Source of the DNA: Azolla pinnata
Taxonomy: Eukaryota > Streptophyta > Polypodiopsida > Salviniales > Salviniaceae
Length of the DNA stretch: 39,150 bases
Reading direction: 5' to 3'
Assembly: GCA_037176905.1 (NCBI GenBank)
Contig: JBBBWG010011335.1
Coordinates: forward strand, 1 to 39,150
Shown: in pieces, positions 1 to 15,677 of the stretch
Numbering within the stretch: the stretch's first letter is position 1
Layout of the letters: the number at the start of each line of letters is the position of its first letter
The notes under the pieces: model-generated
Seen by the model: only the letters and a program-made list of their open reading frames with translations
Told to the model about the DNA's origin: nothing
Databases searched by the model: none
Made by a program: the position numbers and the translations under genes

Positions 1-234
1 TTTGATGATGCTGGTGGTGGTGATGATGATGATGGCGGTAATGATGGTGATGATGGTGAGATGATGCTGATGATGATGATGATGATGATGATGCTTTGAT
101 GATGATGATGATGGTGATGGTGATGATGATGATGATGGTGATGATGGTGATGATGGTGATGATGGTGATGATGATGATGATGATGTTGATGATGGTGATG
201 GTGGTGGTGGTGGTGATTATCATGATGATGATGG

Positions 235-266
<32 letters not shown>

Positions 267-343
267 GTGATGATGCTTTGATGATGTTGGTGGTGGTGAT
301 GATGACGATGGAGAAGATGAAGATGAAGAAGATGAAGAAGATT
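1..343. repeat. GAT/GGT-type trinucleotide array (left end)
   Basis: Compound microsatellite made almost only of GAT, GGT and GCT triplets. The plus strand has very few C residues. It runs off the left edge, so its true length is unknown, and it fades into GAAGAT units near 310-343. The open frames through it give only Met/Val runs and are not genes. A much longer array of the same composition and strand lies at 35810-37490. Confidence 0.95.
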
Positions 344-1330
344 TAGCTGAAGGTAATTAGTGCAAAGTGCGGCAAAATTAAGGGCTAATCACCTTACTAA
401 TTAAATGATTATAGAATGCTAAATCTCAATTAAAACCACATACATATCAGAGCCCTAATTGTGTTGATAATCGCGATTAACTAGAACCTTAATTATGTCA
501 ACGACGTGAGATCTAGCCTAGTAGTGATCTATGCATGATACGCCAGATCTTTTCTCCGTTGAGATTCAGGGCTAAATGAGGTCGGGGCTTCCATCGCGAG
601 TTCTGCATGGAGGTGTTCTGAGTCAGGTTTATAATTAGTTTGGTTAAGGTCTGGCAAACTGTGCGTGTTTAGGCCCTAGGGTTTATTGATTGTGGTGCAA
701 TTATCGTCAAAATCCCAAGTCATTCATATCCACACTAACTAATAATGATACAATGAAAAGGGTCGACTACAAACTATGCAGATAAGAGCAAGACGCGGAC
801 GAGAGAGAACATACCCATGATCTTCATCACATGCAGCAAAAGGATCAGTCTCGATCGATCGATTTTGTCGATCAGTTGTTCAGTTTGGATCGATTCGTCT
901 TGATAGGGTGTGATCAGATCGATAACGACCGAATTCGGGGGCAGACTGATGCACGCTTAATTAAGATAGGGAAAAAAATAACAGATATCTCGAAGAGAAA
1001 ACACGGTATCGTATTTCTACGTGATGCGATCATCGTATTCTACGTAATAATGTGATCATTGTATTCTACGTGATGCGAGCATCGTATCGCGCGTAGTATT
1101 TGCATTCTCGGGTAGAGACCGACAATGTTGTCTGTCGGATACATAATGTGTACCGTTGATCATCGGATTGTACCGTACTATTCGATGAACGAGGTTAGAA
1201 TACGAAAGAGTGCAGCGTATATACATAGTATATCCACCATAATCATCGTATATACACCGTATGTGAACCGTATGTGAACCGTATGCTCATTCTCGAAAAC
1301 CCCCCCCTCCCCAGAAGAAGGAAAGAAGGC
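344..1330. other. Intergenic / upstream region of ELP3
   Basis: No gene is recognisable here. Two local features stand out. Around 1007-1095 there are three imperfect copies of a TTCTACGTGATG/CATCGTAT unit. Around 1245-1285 there are tandem CGTATGTGAAC units. The stretch probably includes the ELP3 promoter, but no TATA box can be assigned with confidence. Confidence 0.5.
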
Positions 1331-1370
1331 GAGCGAGACGAAGCTCTGCCGAGCGAGACGAAGCTCTGCC
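1331..1370 (+). repeat. Perfect 20-bp tandem duplication in ELP3 5' leader
   Basis: The unit GAGCGAGACGAAGCTCTGCC occurs twice head to tail (1331-1350 and 1351-1370), ending 3 bp before the ELP3 start codon. An upstream ATG at 1274 opens a 60-codon frame that crosses this repeat and overlaps the ELP3 start in another frame. If transcription begins upstream of 1274, this would be an overlapping uORF. Confidence 0.9.
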
Positions 1371-1373
1371 GCC

Positions 1374-6764
<5,391 letters not shown>

Positions 6765-8558
6765 GTGGATACAATATGACGATGATGACAGTCGGGATGA
6801 TTTGAAATCCTTTTGGTGGTGAAAATAGAGAATGCATTCATTATGCTTTCACTGCTTGTGATGATTGGTCTTCCAGTTGGATGTAACATACTGATCAGGG
6901 AGTGGAATCCGAAGTTTGGAAGAGTGGGTTGCATTGAAATCTCGTATTTTTCTCGATCAACCATAGGCTCGACGCTGTATCTTCAACTCTCAGGCCGTAT
7001 GTTTACATCAGAAACTCACACCATAAGATATACAATGGCTCAAATCATGTCTTACAACGTGTAATGATGGTATGTTTACATACAAGCAATAATACTACAT
7101 CACATTTTCATCTATAATTCGTCCCGTACTGGTTATATATGACACGTTTCAATACTTGGATTATGTATGCGTTTATTTATTTTGCTTTTGTGGCAGCTGG
7201 GATTGGATTGGAAATTTTAATAATGCAGATTTATGGTTCATGGAATGAATGTGCCTAACATTTGTGCAGCTCTAATACTGTGTTCTTAACATGAACCAAA
7301 GTGTATTCTGGCCATTGATGGGTCACTAGTGTTGAGTTGGAGCTGTTTTGGACGAAGAGTTCAGCAGAAATTTCATTCTCAGGTCTTTTCTGGCACGGAT
7401 TTTGTTGTGCACTCTCCCCCAATATGTACCTGAAGTGATGGGAGAGAGAAATCCTGGGCCGAGATTCTGCAAAAAGAAGTGTGCAAGAAGGATTTCTTTG
7501 CTGTGATTCGGGCTAAACTTGGGCAAAAAAAGCAAGGGAGATGTCTATGAAATGGGTAAGAAAAGAAGAAAAGGTTTGATTTCAGAGAATGGAGTGATGA
7601 AAGTTCCGATGGAATGCTAGCTTGCTGGAGAGTGAATTGCTTTCTCGCCTGCTTTGCGGCATCACGATGAACTGGTGAGGGCAGAGATGGGCTGTTTTGA
7701 GGTTTGAGTCAGAGATCAAAAGCTACTACAGTAAGAACAACAAAAAAATTTGGAAGAAGGAAAAAAAGGGGAGCTAACTTGTCTTTGTTTTCACCTGATT
7801 TTGTGGCAGGAAGAAGCAGAGAGTGGATGAAATTCATGCACTTGGGTTGCTAGTTGGGATCAGCTAAAGAAAGCCCAAAAAGATGTGGAAAAGATTGAGA
7901 GATTCCGTTCCGCTTCGCGCTCATACAGATCTGGAGGTAAAAATTGTTCTTTTTTCGTTCTGTTTTCTATGTTGCGTGCCGTGCCGGCAGCTTCCAGAAT
8001 CCGAAGCTTTTTTTTTTTTCTTCTTCCTTCCTTCCTTCCTAAATGCTGTTTTGAGCACCACCATTAGCTGCTGCACTCTCTGCTCCAAACCAAATGTATC
8101 ACGTAAAATGTATTGTTTTTTTCGGTCTCGTTACAGGGTCAGATTCGACGTTTCGAAGAACACAGACAATCGAAATCTGCTCGTCTATCGATCAATCTCT
8201 TGGTTTCGTGGTTGGGTCGATACTCCCACTTAATTTGAGCCAAGCTGAGTGTGCTTCGGAAACCCGTTGGTTGGCTGCTGTTAAAGGATTTACAAAGCAA
8301 AAGCATGAGAGGCTCTGGTAGCGAAAACACGGGCAGTGGATCGACCAAGTCCTGAACCCTGAACCCCGAACCCCGAACCCGAAACCTTGACATCAAAAGA
8401 CTCGGGCTTCTGAGACATTGGGAGCGCGAAGCGTGTGATCCGGAAAGGGGCCAACTTCGGTTAGAAGCGATCGGAGGGCGAGAAAGCCAGCATCGGCGGA
8501 GCTGATCTAGCAGCATCTGTTCGAATCTGGCTTTTCCCTCGCGCCACCGGAAGCTCCC
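6765..8558. other. ELP3 3' region and PME upstream region
   Basis: No gene is supported in this stretch. Short frames near 6813-7064 and 7883-8233 match no family. Simple sequence appears at about 8008-8040 (T run, then TTCC units), and a short degenerate GAACCCCGAACC stretch at 8352-8385 resembles the telomere-like DNA elsewhere in the window. The right part is presumably the PME promoter. Confidence 0.5.
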
Positions 8559-8566
8559 TATATAAG
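8559..8566 (+). promoter_or_regulatory. TATA box of the pectinesterase gene
   Basis: TATATAAG lies 116 bp before the chosen ATG, in a locally GC-richer stretch. This predicts transcription starting around 8590, just before or within the ATAC repeat. It is the clearest core-promoter element in the window. Confidence 0.65.
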
Positions 8567-8596
8567 CGCAGATAACATGGAACACCTTCTCCACCA

Positions 8597-8643
8597 ATAC
8601 ATACATACATACATACATACATACATACATACATACATACATA
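8597..8643 (+). repeat. (ATAC)n microsatellite in PME 5' UTR
   Basis: About 11.5 perfect ATAC units between the TATA box and the start codon, so the repeat is probably transcribed as 5' UTR. A length polymorphism here could alter the leader. The antisense frame reads as Met-Tyr-Val-Cys repeats and is not a gene. Confidence 0.9.
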
Positions 8644-8681
8644 GCTTTCCTGATTCCGTTCGTCGGAAGAGCTAGCCAGTT

Positions 8682-11600
8682 ATGTATGCATCGGGCGCCA
8701 TGGTGATGGTCTTGCTAGCCTCTGCTGCGGTGGCCCATGGGTCCATGGACGCATGGCTCTCGCGCATGGCCGAGACATCGGGCGCCGCCGAGAGCCCGGC
8801 CGGCGGTTTCACACCTAGCGCCCGTCTCGGGCGGCTCGCGCCTCGGCCGGCCAACGGCTCCGCCACCATCGTGGTGGCCAAGGACGGGTCGGGGCACTTC
8901 AACTCCGTCCGTGCGGCCGTTAGTAGCATCCCGCTCTCCAACTCCCGTCGCATCATCGTCTACATAAAGGAAGGCATATATCGGTACGATTCGGGGTTCT
9001 GTGTTCTGGGTAGTTCAGGGTTTAGGGTTGGGTTCAGGGTGCTTCGGGGTTTCAGGTTCGCGTTGCTGGGTTTAGGGTTTAGGGTTTAGGGTTTAGGGTT
9101 TAGGGTTTAGGGTTTAGGGTTTAGGGTTTAGGGTTTCAAGTTCGTGTCGCTGGAGGGTTTCCAGTTTAGGGTTTATCAGCTCCTCGCAGCTTTTTCTGCC
9201 GCACGTGTTTCCGCTCACGTGCGCATGCCTCTTCCGGTTTGCCGATTAGCGGACGTGTGGCACATTTGAAAATGGCCGGGGAAAGATTTCCTCGGTGTGT
9301 GTGTGTGTGTGTGTGAAAAGAAAGAAATAAAGAAAGGCTTCCTTTGTGCCGATACGACGAATGAGACAAAAAGATGAAGTATAATGTTCACGGATTCCTG
9401 ACAGTAACTTCTACATTGATCAAGGATCATCCTATTTTATAGGAGCTCTACATTCTTGTCCATATGAAGCCTAGAATAGAGACATTTGAATTTGCTGGAT
9501 GATGGGCTATTACTATGGGCAAATTCCGCCATCGCTAAATACTCGATCCATTTCCTTGGTTCTTTAGAACAATAAGATCTGGCCTACAATAATACATGTG
9601 CAGTACAATGTTAACTACGAATACAATCTTGCAATGTTCATAAAGAGAGTAAGCGGTGGTGAAGCAAAGCTCGGAAAGAATTCGTGATGCATGTGGAAAG
9701 GACATGTTCACACATAAATGACAATGTGTGTTATATATATACTATGTGTGTGTGTAGAAAGAAAGATATATTAACGTCTCCTTATGGCTAGCATGGCTCA
9801 TGAGACAAAGAAACATACACTAATGTTTGTGTATTCCCACTCATCTACGAGAGAACGATGATAATTTACACATGTAAATGTCTAATTGTTCATATAGAGA
9901 GAAGGTGGTGGTGAACCAGAGCTGGATCACGTTCCAAGGGGACGGCCCGCACGCGACAGAGATCCAATGGAATGACACAGCCGCCAAAGTCGGCAACACG
10001 TTTGCGTCTGCAACAGTGGCAGTCAACGGAGACCACTTCACGGCCAGAGGCATCTCATTCCGGGTATGTTTCCCCTACACATCTCGATTATGGTAATAAC
10101 ATTATATATATATATACACACACACATACATACATACATATAAATGTTTGTAGAGTATGATATTGAATCTCTCCTTAACAATAAGTTCCACGAGTTGTAA
10201 TGCATTTAGTGCCCAAAGTACGAGCTCTTTATATATACATATATACTTATGTATCTATAAACTATGATCTTATGGCATTGATCTTTTCCTTTTAAGACAT
10301 TTGTTGACCAAAGCACAAGCTCTTGTATATATATACATATACAAAATGTAATAAACGTGTTTGTGCAAGTATTCAAACGTTTAAAAATAAACACGTTTGA
10401 AAAGAAAAAAATGTGTGTTCCTTTTTCTATTTTTATTTTACTTTATTATTATACGTATATATAATTCCCCAATACTTACTCCCTCTTATATAACATGTGA
10501 TGACATGTGATTCAATATAATATAGACCATGGTCATTTTTTGAAATTCTAATCTTTGTTTGTTTTTGCAAACTTGTTTATCTAATTGAACTTGAAGATTT
10601 TTTACCATACACGTTTGATTGAAACATATGCAAATACGAACGTGTATGATTTACATATAATTAATTCTATGGAGACGCACACACACATTTATGTCTAAAG
10701 ACTATGATATTGTTCTTTTCTTTTAACGATGAGTTCCACGAGTCGTAATGCATTCAATACCTAAAGTACGAGCTCCTTATATATATTTATGACATTGATT
10801 TTCTGTATTAACAATAAGTTCTACAAATTAGAATGCATTTGTTGTTCAAAGATATATACATATGCATATATACACATACTGTGTCAATACATTGTTGTTT
10901 GTTGCTCCCATTATTTAGAACACAGCTCCGGCCCCTCGTGCTAGACAAGTGGGCGGACAGGCGGTGGCGTTGCGCATCAGCGGCGACTTTGCCGCCTTCT
11001 TCGACACCAGCTTCTACGGGGCACAAGACACGCTATATGATCACCAGGGACGCCACTACTTCTACCGCTGCTACATCGAGGGCTCTGTCGACTTCATCTT
11101 CGGGGACGGCCGCTCCTTCTACACGGTGCGTTAGACAGATTCGATTAACTATTCGGGGCTCTAAGTGTTAGGAGTTTAGGGTTCCGGGTGTCATATAGAC
11201 AAGGTCGTGGGTTCGGAACCTGTGAATACGAAATCGGGCAATCGGACATTTTTAACGCGCCAGTCTAGTTTGCTAACCTTATGCTAGGTTTTTCTTCGGC
11301 TTTGAATGATGATGGGGCAGGAGAGTCATCTGCACTCCATCGCGAGCCCGAACGGGGCAGTAACGGCGCAGAGGCGGGGTGCGACTTCGCAGGACTCGGG
11401 CTTCTCGTTCGTGTTGTGCGCCGTCACCGGATTGGGGAGCATCTTCCTGGGCCGCGCGTGGGGCCCGTCGTCGCGCGCCGTGTTCGCACTCACGTTCCTG
11501 GACGACGTCGTCCTGCCCAAGGGCTGGTTCGATTGGTCGGATGCTGCTCGCCAAAAGTAAGAATCCCTACTACTAACCGCTTCTTTTCACCCTTCCAGAA

Positions 11601-13047
11601 TTAGCAGATTTTGCATTTGTATGAACCAGAACGATACACCCGTATCCCTATGTATGGCTATGGGGCCACTGTATGCATTTTGTGGCTGCCTCGAGATGAA
11701 GATTACCTTGGTCCGTTCAAGACAAAACCACGAGTTTATAGTCGTCACCCTGTGGCTATCAGGCCATTGTATATATTTTGAGGCTAACCACAGAAACATG
11801 ACTTCTCTATACATTTCGAGGTTCACCAAAGATTAGGACAAAAAACATAAGTTCACGGTCATCACTATGTGGCTATCTGTCGTGGACAGATACAAAAGAG
11901 TAGAACAAAGCTAGGTAAGGGCAGAAGAGATAAGTGAGAATAAGATAGACAAAACTGAATATTGATTTTCATAACCGATGTTGTCCACTATGGTCGGAAC
12001 CAAGGTGAACCCCTATATTTATACAATTCAAGAACTTCTGCATGCAAAAAAAGGGAGATACATATAAAAGCTTCTAGAAAGTTCTAGAACTTTCTGGAAC
12101 ATTAGAAAAAGATATTAAATCTGTATGTATATAAATTTATATAATGATTTTTTGTTTGATTAATCGGCTAGACTAATTGACATTACCGACAAGGTCAAGG
12201 GTTAAAAACCCGACTTTATGACACTATGAAGCCATTATATACATTCGGGGTTGGCCAGAGATAAGGAAGACTCTAGTCCATTGTACAAAAAAATATGAGT
12301 TCTATATACATTTTGTCATGTGACTTGTCCATGACATCAAAATATTCAAGCTTGGGCCGCCTTCATTTTCTCATTCTGTTCTCTTCCAATCTCCACCCCC
12401 ACAGCATGTCGCCCACTTGAACTTGGAATCGTCATAACAACAGTTATCATAACAGTCATAACACATTTCAAGGCTGACCAAAGAGAGATAAGGAAGACTA
12501 GGTATTGGCAACGATTTCGCCAAGCAAAATTGTTCTTGCTTGAGCCCTTTAAACTCAAACTTTAGCCATTTCAAACGAGTTAAGACCTAAATAGGTTAAA
12601 AATTTAAACCTTCAATTGATCAATTCGACTCTAAGGTTAAACATAAGGATTTTATTTGAAAACAAAAACACATAACTAGTAAACCTTGAATCTCTATCAC
12701 TCGTTACACAAATTAATAACCTAAAAATGATGACATTTATCACTATATATATATATATATATACCTTTAATATTGCTATTTTTAGGCAATCAATGAGCAA
12801 TTGATAACCTGAACAATGATGATATTTAGCCGCATAATCAATCTGCACACTGAGGAAACCTTAAATTGGTCTGATTTAGATCTGATCAATCCGCAGGACC
12901 GTGTTCTACGGTGAGTACGAATGCTTCGGCCGCGGCTCCGACCGAGCAGGCCGCGTTCCGTGGTCACTTGCGCTCACCCGCAGCCAGGCTGCCCCCTTCC
13001 TCACCACCGCCTTCGTCAACGGTGAGCTCTGGCTCTCATCGGCCTGA
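8682..13047 (+). CDS. Pectinesterase (pectin methylesterase), secreted, 5 exons
   Basis: Carbohydrate-esterase family 8 enzyme that removes methyl esters from homogalacturonan in the cell wall. Exons: 8682-8983, 9898-10063, 10919-11125, 11321-11556, 12897-13047; phases agree and give 353 aa. Residues 1-19 form a signal peptide (hydrophobic [12 protein letters not shown]). The catalytic domain starts near residue 62 ([11 protein letters not shown]). Motifs: GIYRE (97-102), GGQAV with Q170, GAQDT with Q192/D193, DFIFG with D214, LGRAW with R270. These include the catalytic glutamine, two aspartates and arginine, so the enzyme should be active. There is no PMEI-like pro-region, so this is the short, pro-less class. 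The C-terminus ends soon after VPWSLALT...FVNGELW. An in-frame ATG at 8700 is an alternative start. Introns 1 and 4 carry telomere-like DNA and a solo LTR. The family is certain; which wall it serves is unknown. Confidence 0.96.
9071..9136 (+). repeat. Perfect interstitial telomeric repeat in PME intron 1
   Basis: Nine perfect TTTAGGG units plus TTT (the plant telomere motif), flanked by degenerate variants from about 9010 to 9175. It lies inside intron 1 of an intact gene, so it is not a chromosome end. Confidence 0.97.
9294..9315. repeat. (GT)n microsatellite in PME intron 1
   Basis: Eleven GT units. Other short TA, CA and GT runs are scattered through PME introns 1 and 2. Confidence 0.9.
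12014..12023 (-). promoter_or_regulatory. TATA box of the solo LTR
   Basis: TATAAATATA on the minus strand, about 49 bp downstream of the heat-shock element in LTR orientation. This is the normal U3 promoter arrangement. Confidence 0.55.
12072..12099. promoter_or_regulatory. Perfect six-pentamer heat-shock element in the LTR
   Basis: Six alternating TTC/GAA units at exact 5-bp spacing with no mismatch: TTC(ta)GAA(ag)TTC, then (ta)GAA(ct)TTC, then (tg)GAA. Three units are the usual minimum for binding an HSF trimer; six allow two trimers. Only the sequence match is seen; activity is inference. Confidence 0.8.
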
Positions 13048-13314
13048 GCCAGATCCAAGCTAGACAAACACCAGAAGCATCGAACCCCTGCATTCGTATC
13101 ATTATGTGTTCATCCATTATGTAGCACTTCGTCCATATATTGATCATAAATCGTATCGACAGCTCCGTCCCATTCCATTCCATCTCGTTGGTTCTCGCTA
13201 TGAAGCAGCTTTGGACGCCGTTGTTGTTATTGTAGTTGTTGTTGTTGTTGTATCCCATCTATTACCACTAAGAAATAATATACCATAAATTCCGTGTGTA
13301 TATGTATCTACTCT
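13048..13314. other. PME 3' region
   Basis: Probably the 3' UTR and downstream DNA of PME. A GTT run lies at about 13219-13250. No further gene is seen. Confidence 0.5.
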
Positions 13315-14560
13315 GCAGCTCTTGAAACCCTGAAACCTTGAAACCTTGAAACCCTAAACCCGAAACCCTTAAATCCTGAGGGCTTTGGGCCCCTCACATG
13401 TTTACCATCGCTTGACACTCGTTAAACCTTCTTCTAAAACCTTACAACCCCCAAACCTTTTAAAACCTTGACACACCCCTAAAAACTGCAAATCCTCTGT
13501 AACACCTCTCACACCTTGTATTTGTAAGATTTCTAAATGAACCTTCGAACTCCGAAACCCTAAATCCCTTAAACCTAGAACATTGAAACCCTGAACTCTG
13601 GAACCCTAAACTTTGGAACCCTTTGTCCTTTAAACCTCAGTAGCCTAAAACCCTAGACCATGAAACCCCAAACACTTATAGAACCCTAAAACCCTTTTAA
13701 ATCTCATTTGAAAAAGCCCTAAAATCCTCGACCCTTAATACTCTAAACCCATGAGCACCCGAACCCCCGAACCTTAAACCATAAACCCTAAAACCTTTAC
13801 CTTTGAAACCCTAAAGCCCTAAGCTACAAGACCCTAAACCGCAAAACCCTAAAACTGTAAAACCCTAGACTGCAAAACCCTAAAACTCTGAAACTCCAAA
13901 ACCTTAAAGCCCTAAGCACTAAACCGCTTTACACGCTAAGCCCCAAAATCCTAAACCGTGAACATCTAGATCCTAAGCCCTAAAACCCTAAACCTTAAAC
14001 ATCTAGACCCTAAGCCCTAAACCCCTAGAACCCCAAAACCCTAAAACCCTAAAACCCTAAGCCTTAAACATCTAGACCCTAAGCCCTAAACCCCTAGAAC
14101 CCTAAAACCCTAAAACCCTAAAACCCTAAAGCCCTAAAACCCTAAACCTTAAACATCTAGACCCTAAGCCCTAAACCCCTAGAACCCTAAAACCCTAAAA
14201 CCCTACAACCCAAAACCTCAAACCACTAGATCCAAAACCCTAAACCTCAAATCACTAGATCCGAAACCCTAAAACCCTAAACTGCAAACCAGTAGATCCG
14301 AAACCCTAGAACCCTAGAACCCTAAACCTTAAACTACTAAAACCCTAAAACCCTAAACTGCAAACCATTAGATCCGAAACCCTAGAACCCTAGAACCCTA
14401 AAACCCTAAACCTTAAACCACTAGAACCCTAAAAACCTAAACCTTTAAAACTCGAGGCCCCCAAAACTTGAAATGCCTGGGCTCCGAAGCCGAAACTCCA
14501 GACCCCCCCCCCCACCCCCCGAACCCTAAAAACCCTAAAATAATCCGAAGCTCCCGAGAA
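13315..14560 (-). repeat. Degenerate telomere-like (CCCTAAA-type) array
   Basis: About 1.2 kb of AAACCCT, AACCCTA and related units, none in long perfect runs. Nested higher-order units are visible. A unit of about 70-80 bp containing CATCTAGACCCTAAGCCC recurs three times near 13994, 14067 and 14152. A second unit with CCACTAGATCCGAAACCC recurs between 14220 and 14400. The motif strand is opposite to that of the perfect array in PME intron 1. No coding potential. Confidence 0.9.
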
Positions 14561-14882
14561 ACCCTGAACCGATCAGTTTGCATTCGTCGAGCAACGATCG
14601 TGGCATTGCTCGAAAGCCGCAAGTAGATCGAATTGTCGCGAATCGGACTTGAACTGGTGTGCAAAGTCCCGCCTTGAGCTTTTGGGACCGTTCACACCGG
14701 AACCCCCAAAGAGCACAGAGAAAAAAAAAGCAAAAGATTCAAACAAACACAAACGCGCACTTCCCGCCCAAAACGCAAAAACGCAAAAAACGCAAAAACG
14801 CAAAAACGCAAAATCGAGCAAATGGGGAAAATCTGCACGTGTAGAGAGATGAAAATAAAAAAACAAAAGAAGCAGATGTATA
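14561..14882. other. Non-coding spacer with CAAAAACG repeats
   Basis: An A-rich stretch at about 14770-14812 has repeated CGCAAAAA units. Open frames on both strands are low-complexity (Lys/Thr or Phe-rich) and are not believed. No gene is seen. Confidence 0.5.
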
Positions 14883-15186
14883 AATACACTGATATATGTA
14901 TTAATTAATTCAATACATGTATGCATATATATGAAACACTGATATGTAAAGGAGATCAAGCAAATAAATCAGTGAAAAAATGAGAAGAAAAAAGGGGAAT
15001 TAATCTGTTATATATATATATATATATATATATAACACTGATATGGATGGAGATCAAGCAAATAAATCAGTGGAAAAATGAGAAGAAAAAGGGGAATTAA
15101 TCAGTTATATATATAACACTGATATGGATGGAGATCAAGCAAAAAAATCAGTGGAAAAATGAGAAAAAAAAGGGGAATTAATCTGT

Positions 15187-15206
<20 letters not shown>
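14883..15206 (+). repeat. Three-copy ~80-100-bp minisatellite upstream of EBS/SHL
   Basis: Three copies (starting about 14935, 15034 and 15115) share ACACTGATATG, GGAGATCAAGCAAA, AATCAGTG and GGGGAATTAATC. Each ends in a TA run of different length. A fragment of the unit is present at about 14885. A GA run closes the last copy. Confidence 0.85.
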
Positions 15207-15222
<16 letters not shown>

Positions 15223-15474
15223 TATTGTAGAGGGAGAAAAAGCAATAAAAACATAAATGAAAATAAATAGATAAATGAGCTAATCTATATATATGTGTGT
15301 GTATGTGTATAGATCAATTAATTAATTAATTAAATCAAATGGATAAATAAATAAATAAATAAATGAAGGATGGATGATGAAATGGATTCTGATTTTAATC
15401 CCTATTTTCCTCTCTCTTGTTTTTCCCTATTTTCCTCTCTCTTGTTTTTCCCTATTTTCTTCTCTCTCTTCCCC

Positions 15475-15607
15475 TGCTTCTTCTTCTTCTTCTTCTTCTT
15501 CTTTGATCTACAGAAGAGTTCCTTCTTCTTGTCTGCAGAATTTTTCGCCCACGAGTCCGAATTCGCCCACCACCACCATCACCATCACCATCACCATCGT
15601 CATCATC
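15475..15607 (+). repeat. TTC and CAC/CAT simple repeats in the EBS/SHL 5' leader
   Basis: A TTC run (about 15478-15502) and a CACCAT run (about 15568-15600) lie within 200 bp of the start codon, probably in the 5' UTR. Pyrimidine-rich leaders of this kind are common in plant genes. Confidence 0.8.
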
Positions 15608-15677
15608 AATTCATCATCCCCACTCTTTCTTAGTTCCTGTTCCCTCTCTGTTCTTCTCCTCCTCCTTTGAATCTTCC

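Larger units (their letters stand above)
11878..12223 (-). mobile_element. Solo LTR (Copia-like), reverse orientation, in PME intron 4
   Basis: A 346-bp element with termini TGTC...GACA. It is flanked by CTATC (11873-11877) and CTATG (12224-12228), a 5-bp target duplication with one change. It splits a unit of the surrounding tandem repeat: GTGGCTATC lies on the left and CTATG-AAGCCATTATATA on the right, matching the unsplit GTGGCTATCAGGCCATTGTATA nearby. On the minus strand it has U3-like DNA, then a TATA box (TATAAATATA, 12023-12014), then a T/C-rich R-U5-like stretch. There is no internal domain, PBS or polypurine tract, so it is a recombined solo LTR. The Copia assignment comes from size and layout only. 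Confidence 0.72.
11635..12540. repeat. Degenerate ~110-bp tandem repeat in PME intron 4, host of the LTR
   Basis: Diverged units share the order 'GTGGCTATC - AGGCCATTGTATATATTTTGAGG - ACCAAAGATTAGGA'. Related pieces are seen at about 11655, 11755, 11865/12224 and 12465. The third unit is split by the solo LTR at 11878-12223, which makes the insertion boundaries visible. No coding content. Confidence 0.6.

Noticed and set aside
96..281. Poly-Met/Val frame at the left edge
   Set aside because: Microsatellite reading only.
8139..8642. 167-codon minus frame beginning Met-Tyr-Val-Cys repeats
   Set aside because: Its start is the ATAC microsatellite read in reverse, and it covers the PME promoter; no family match.
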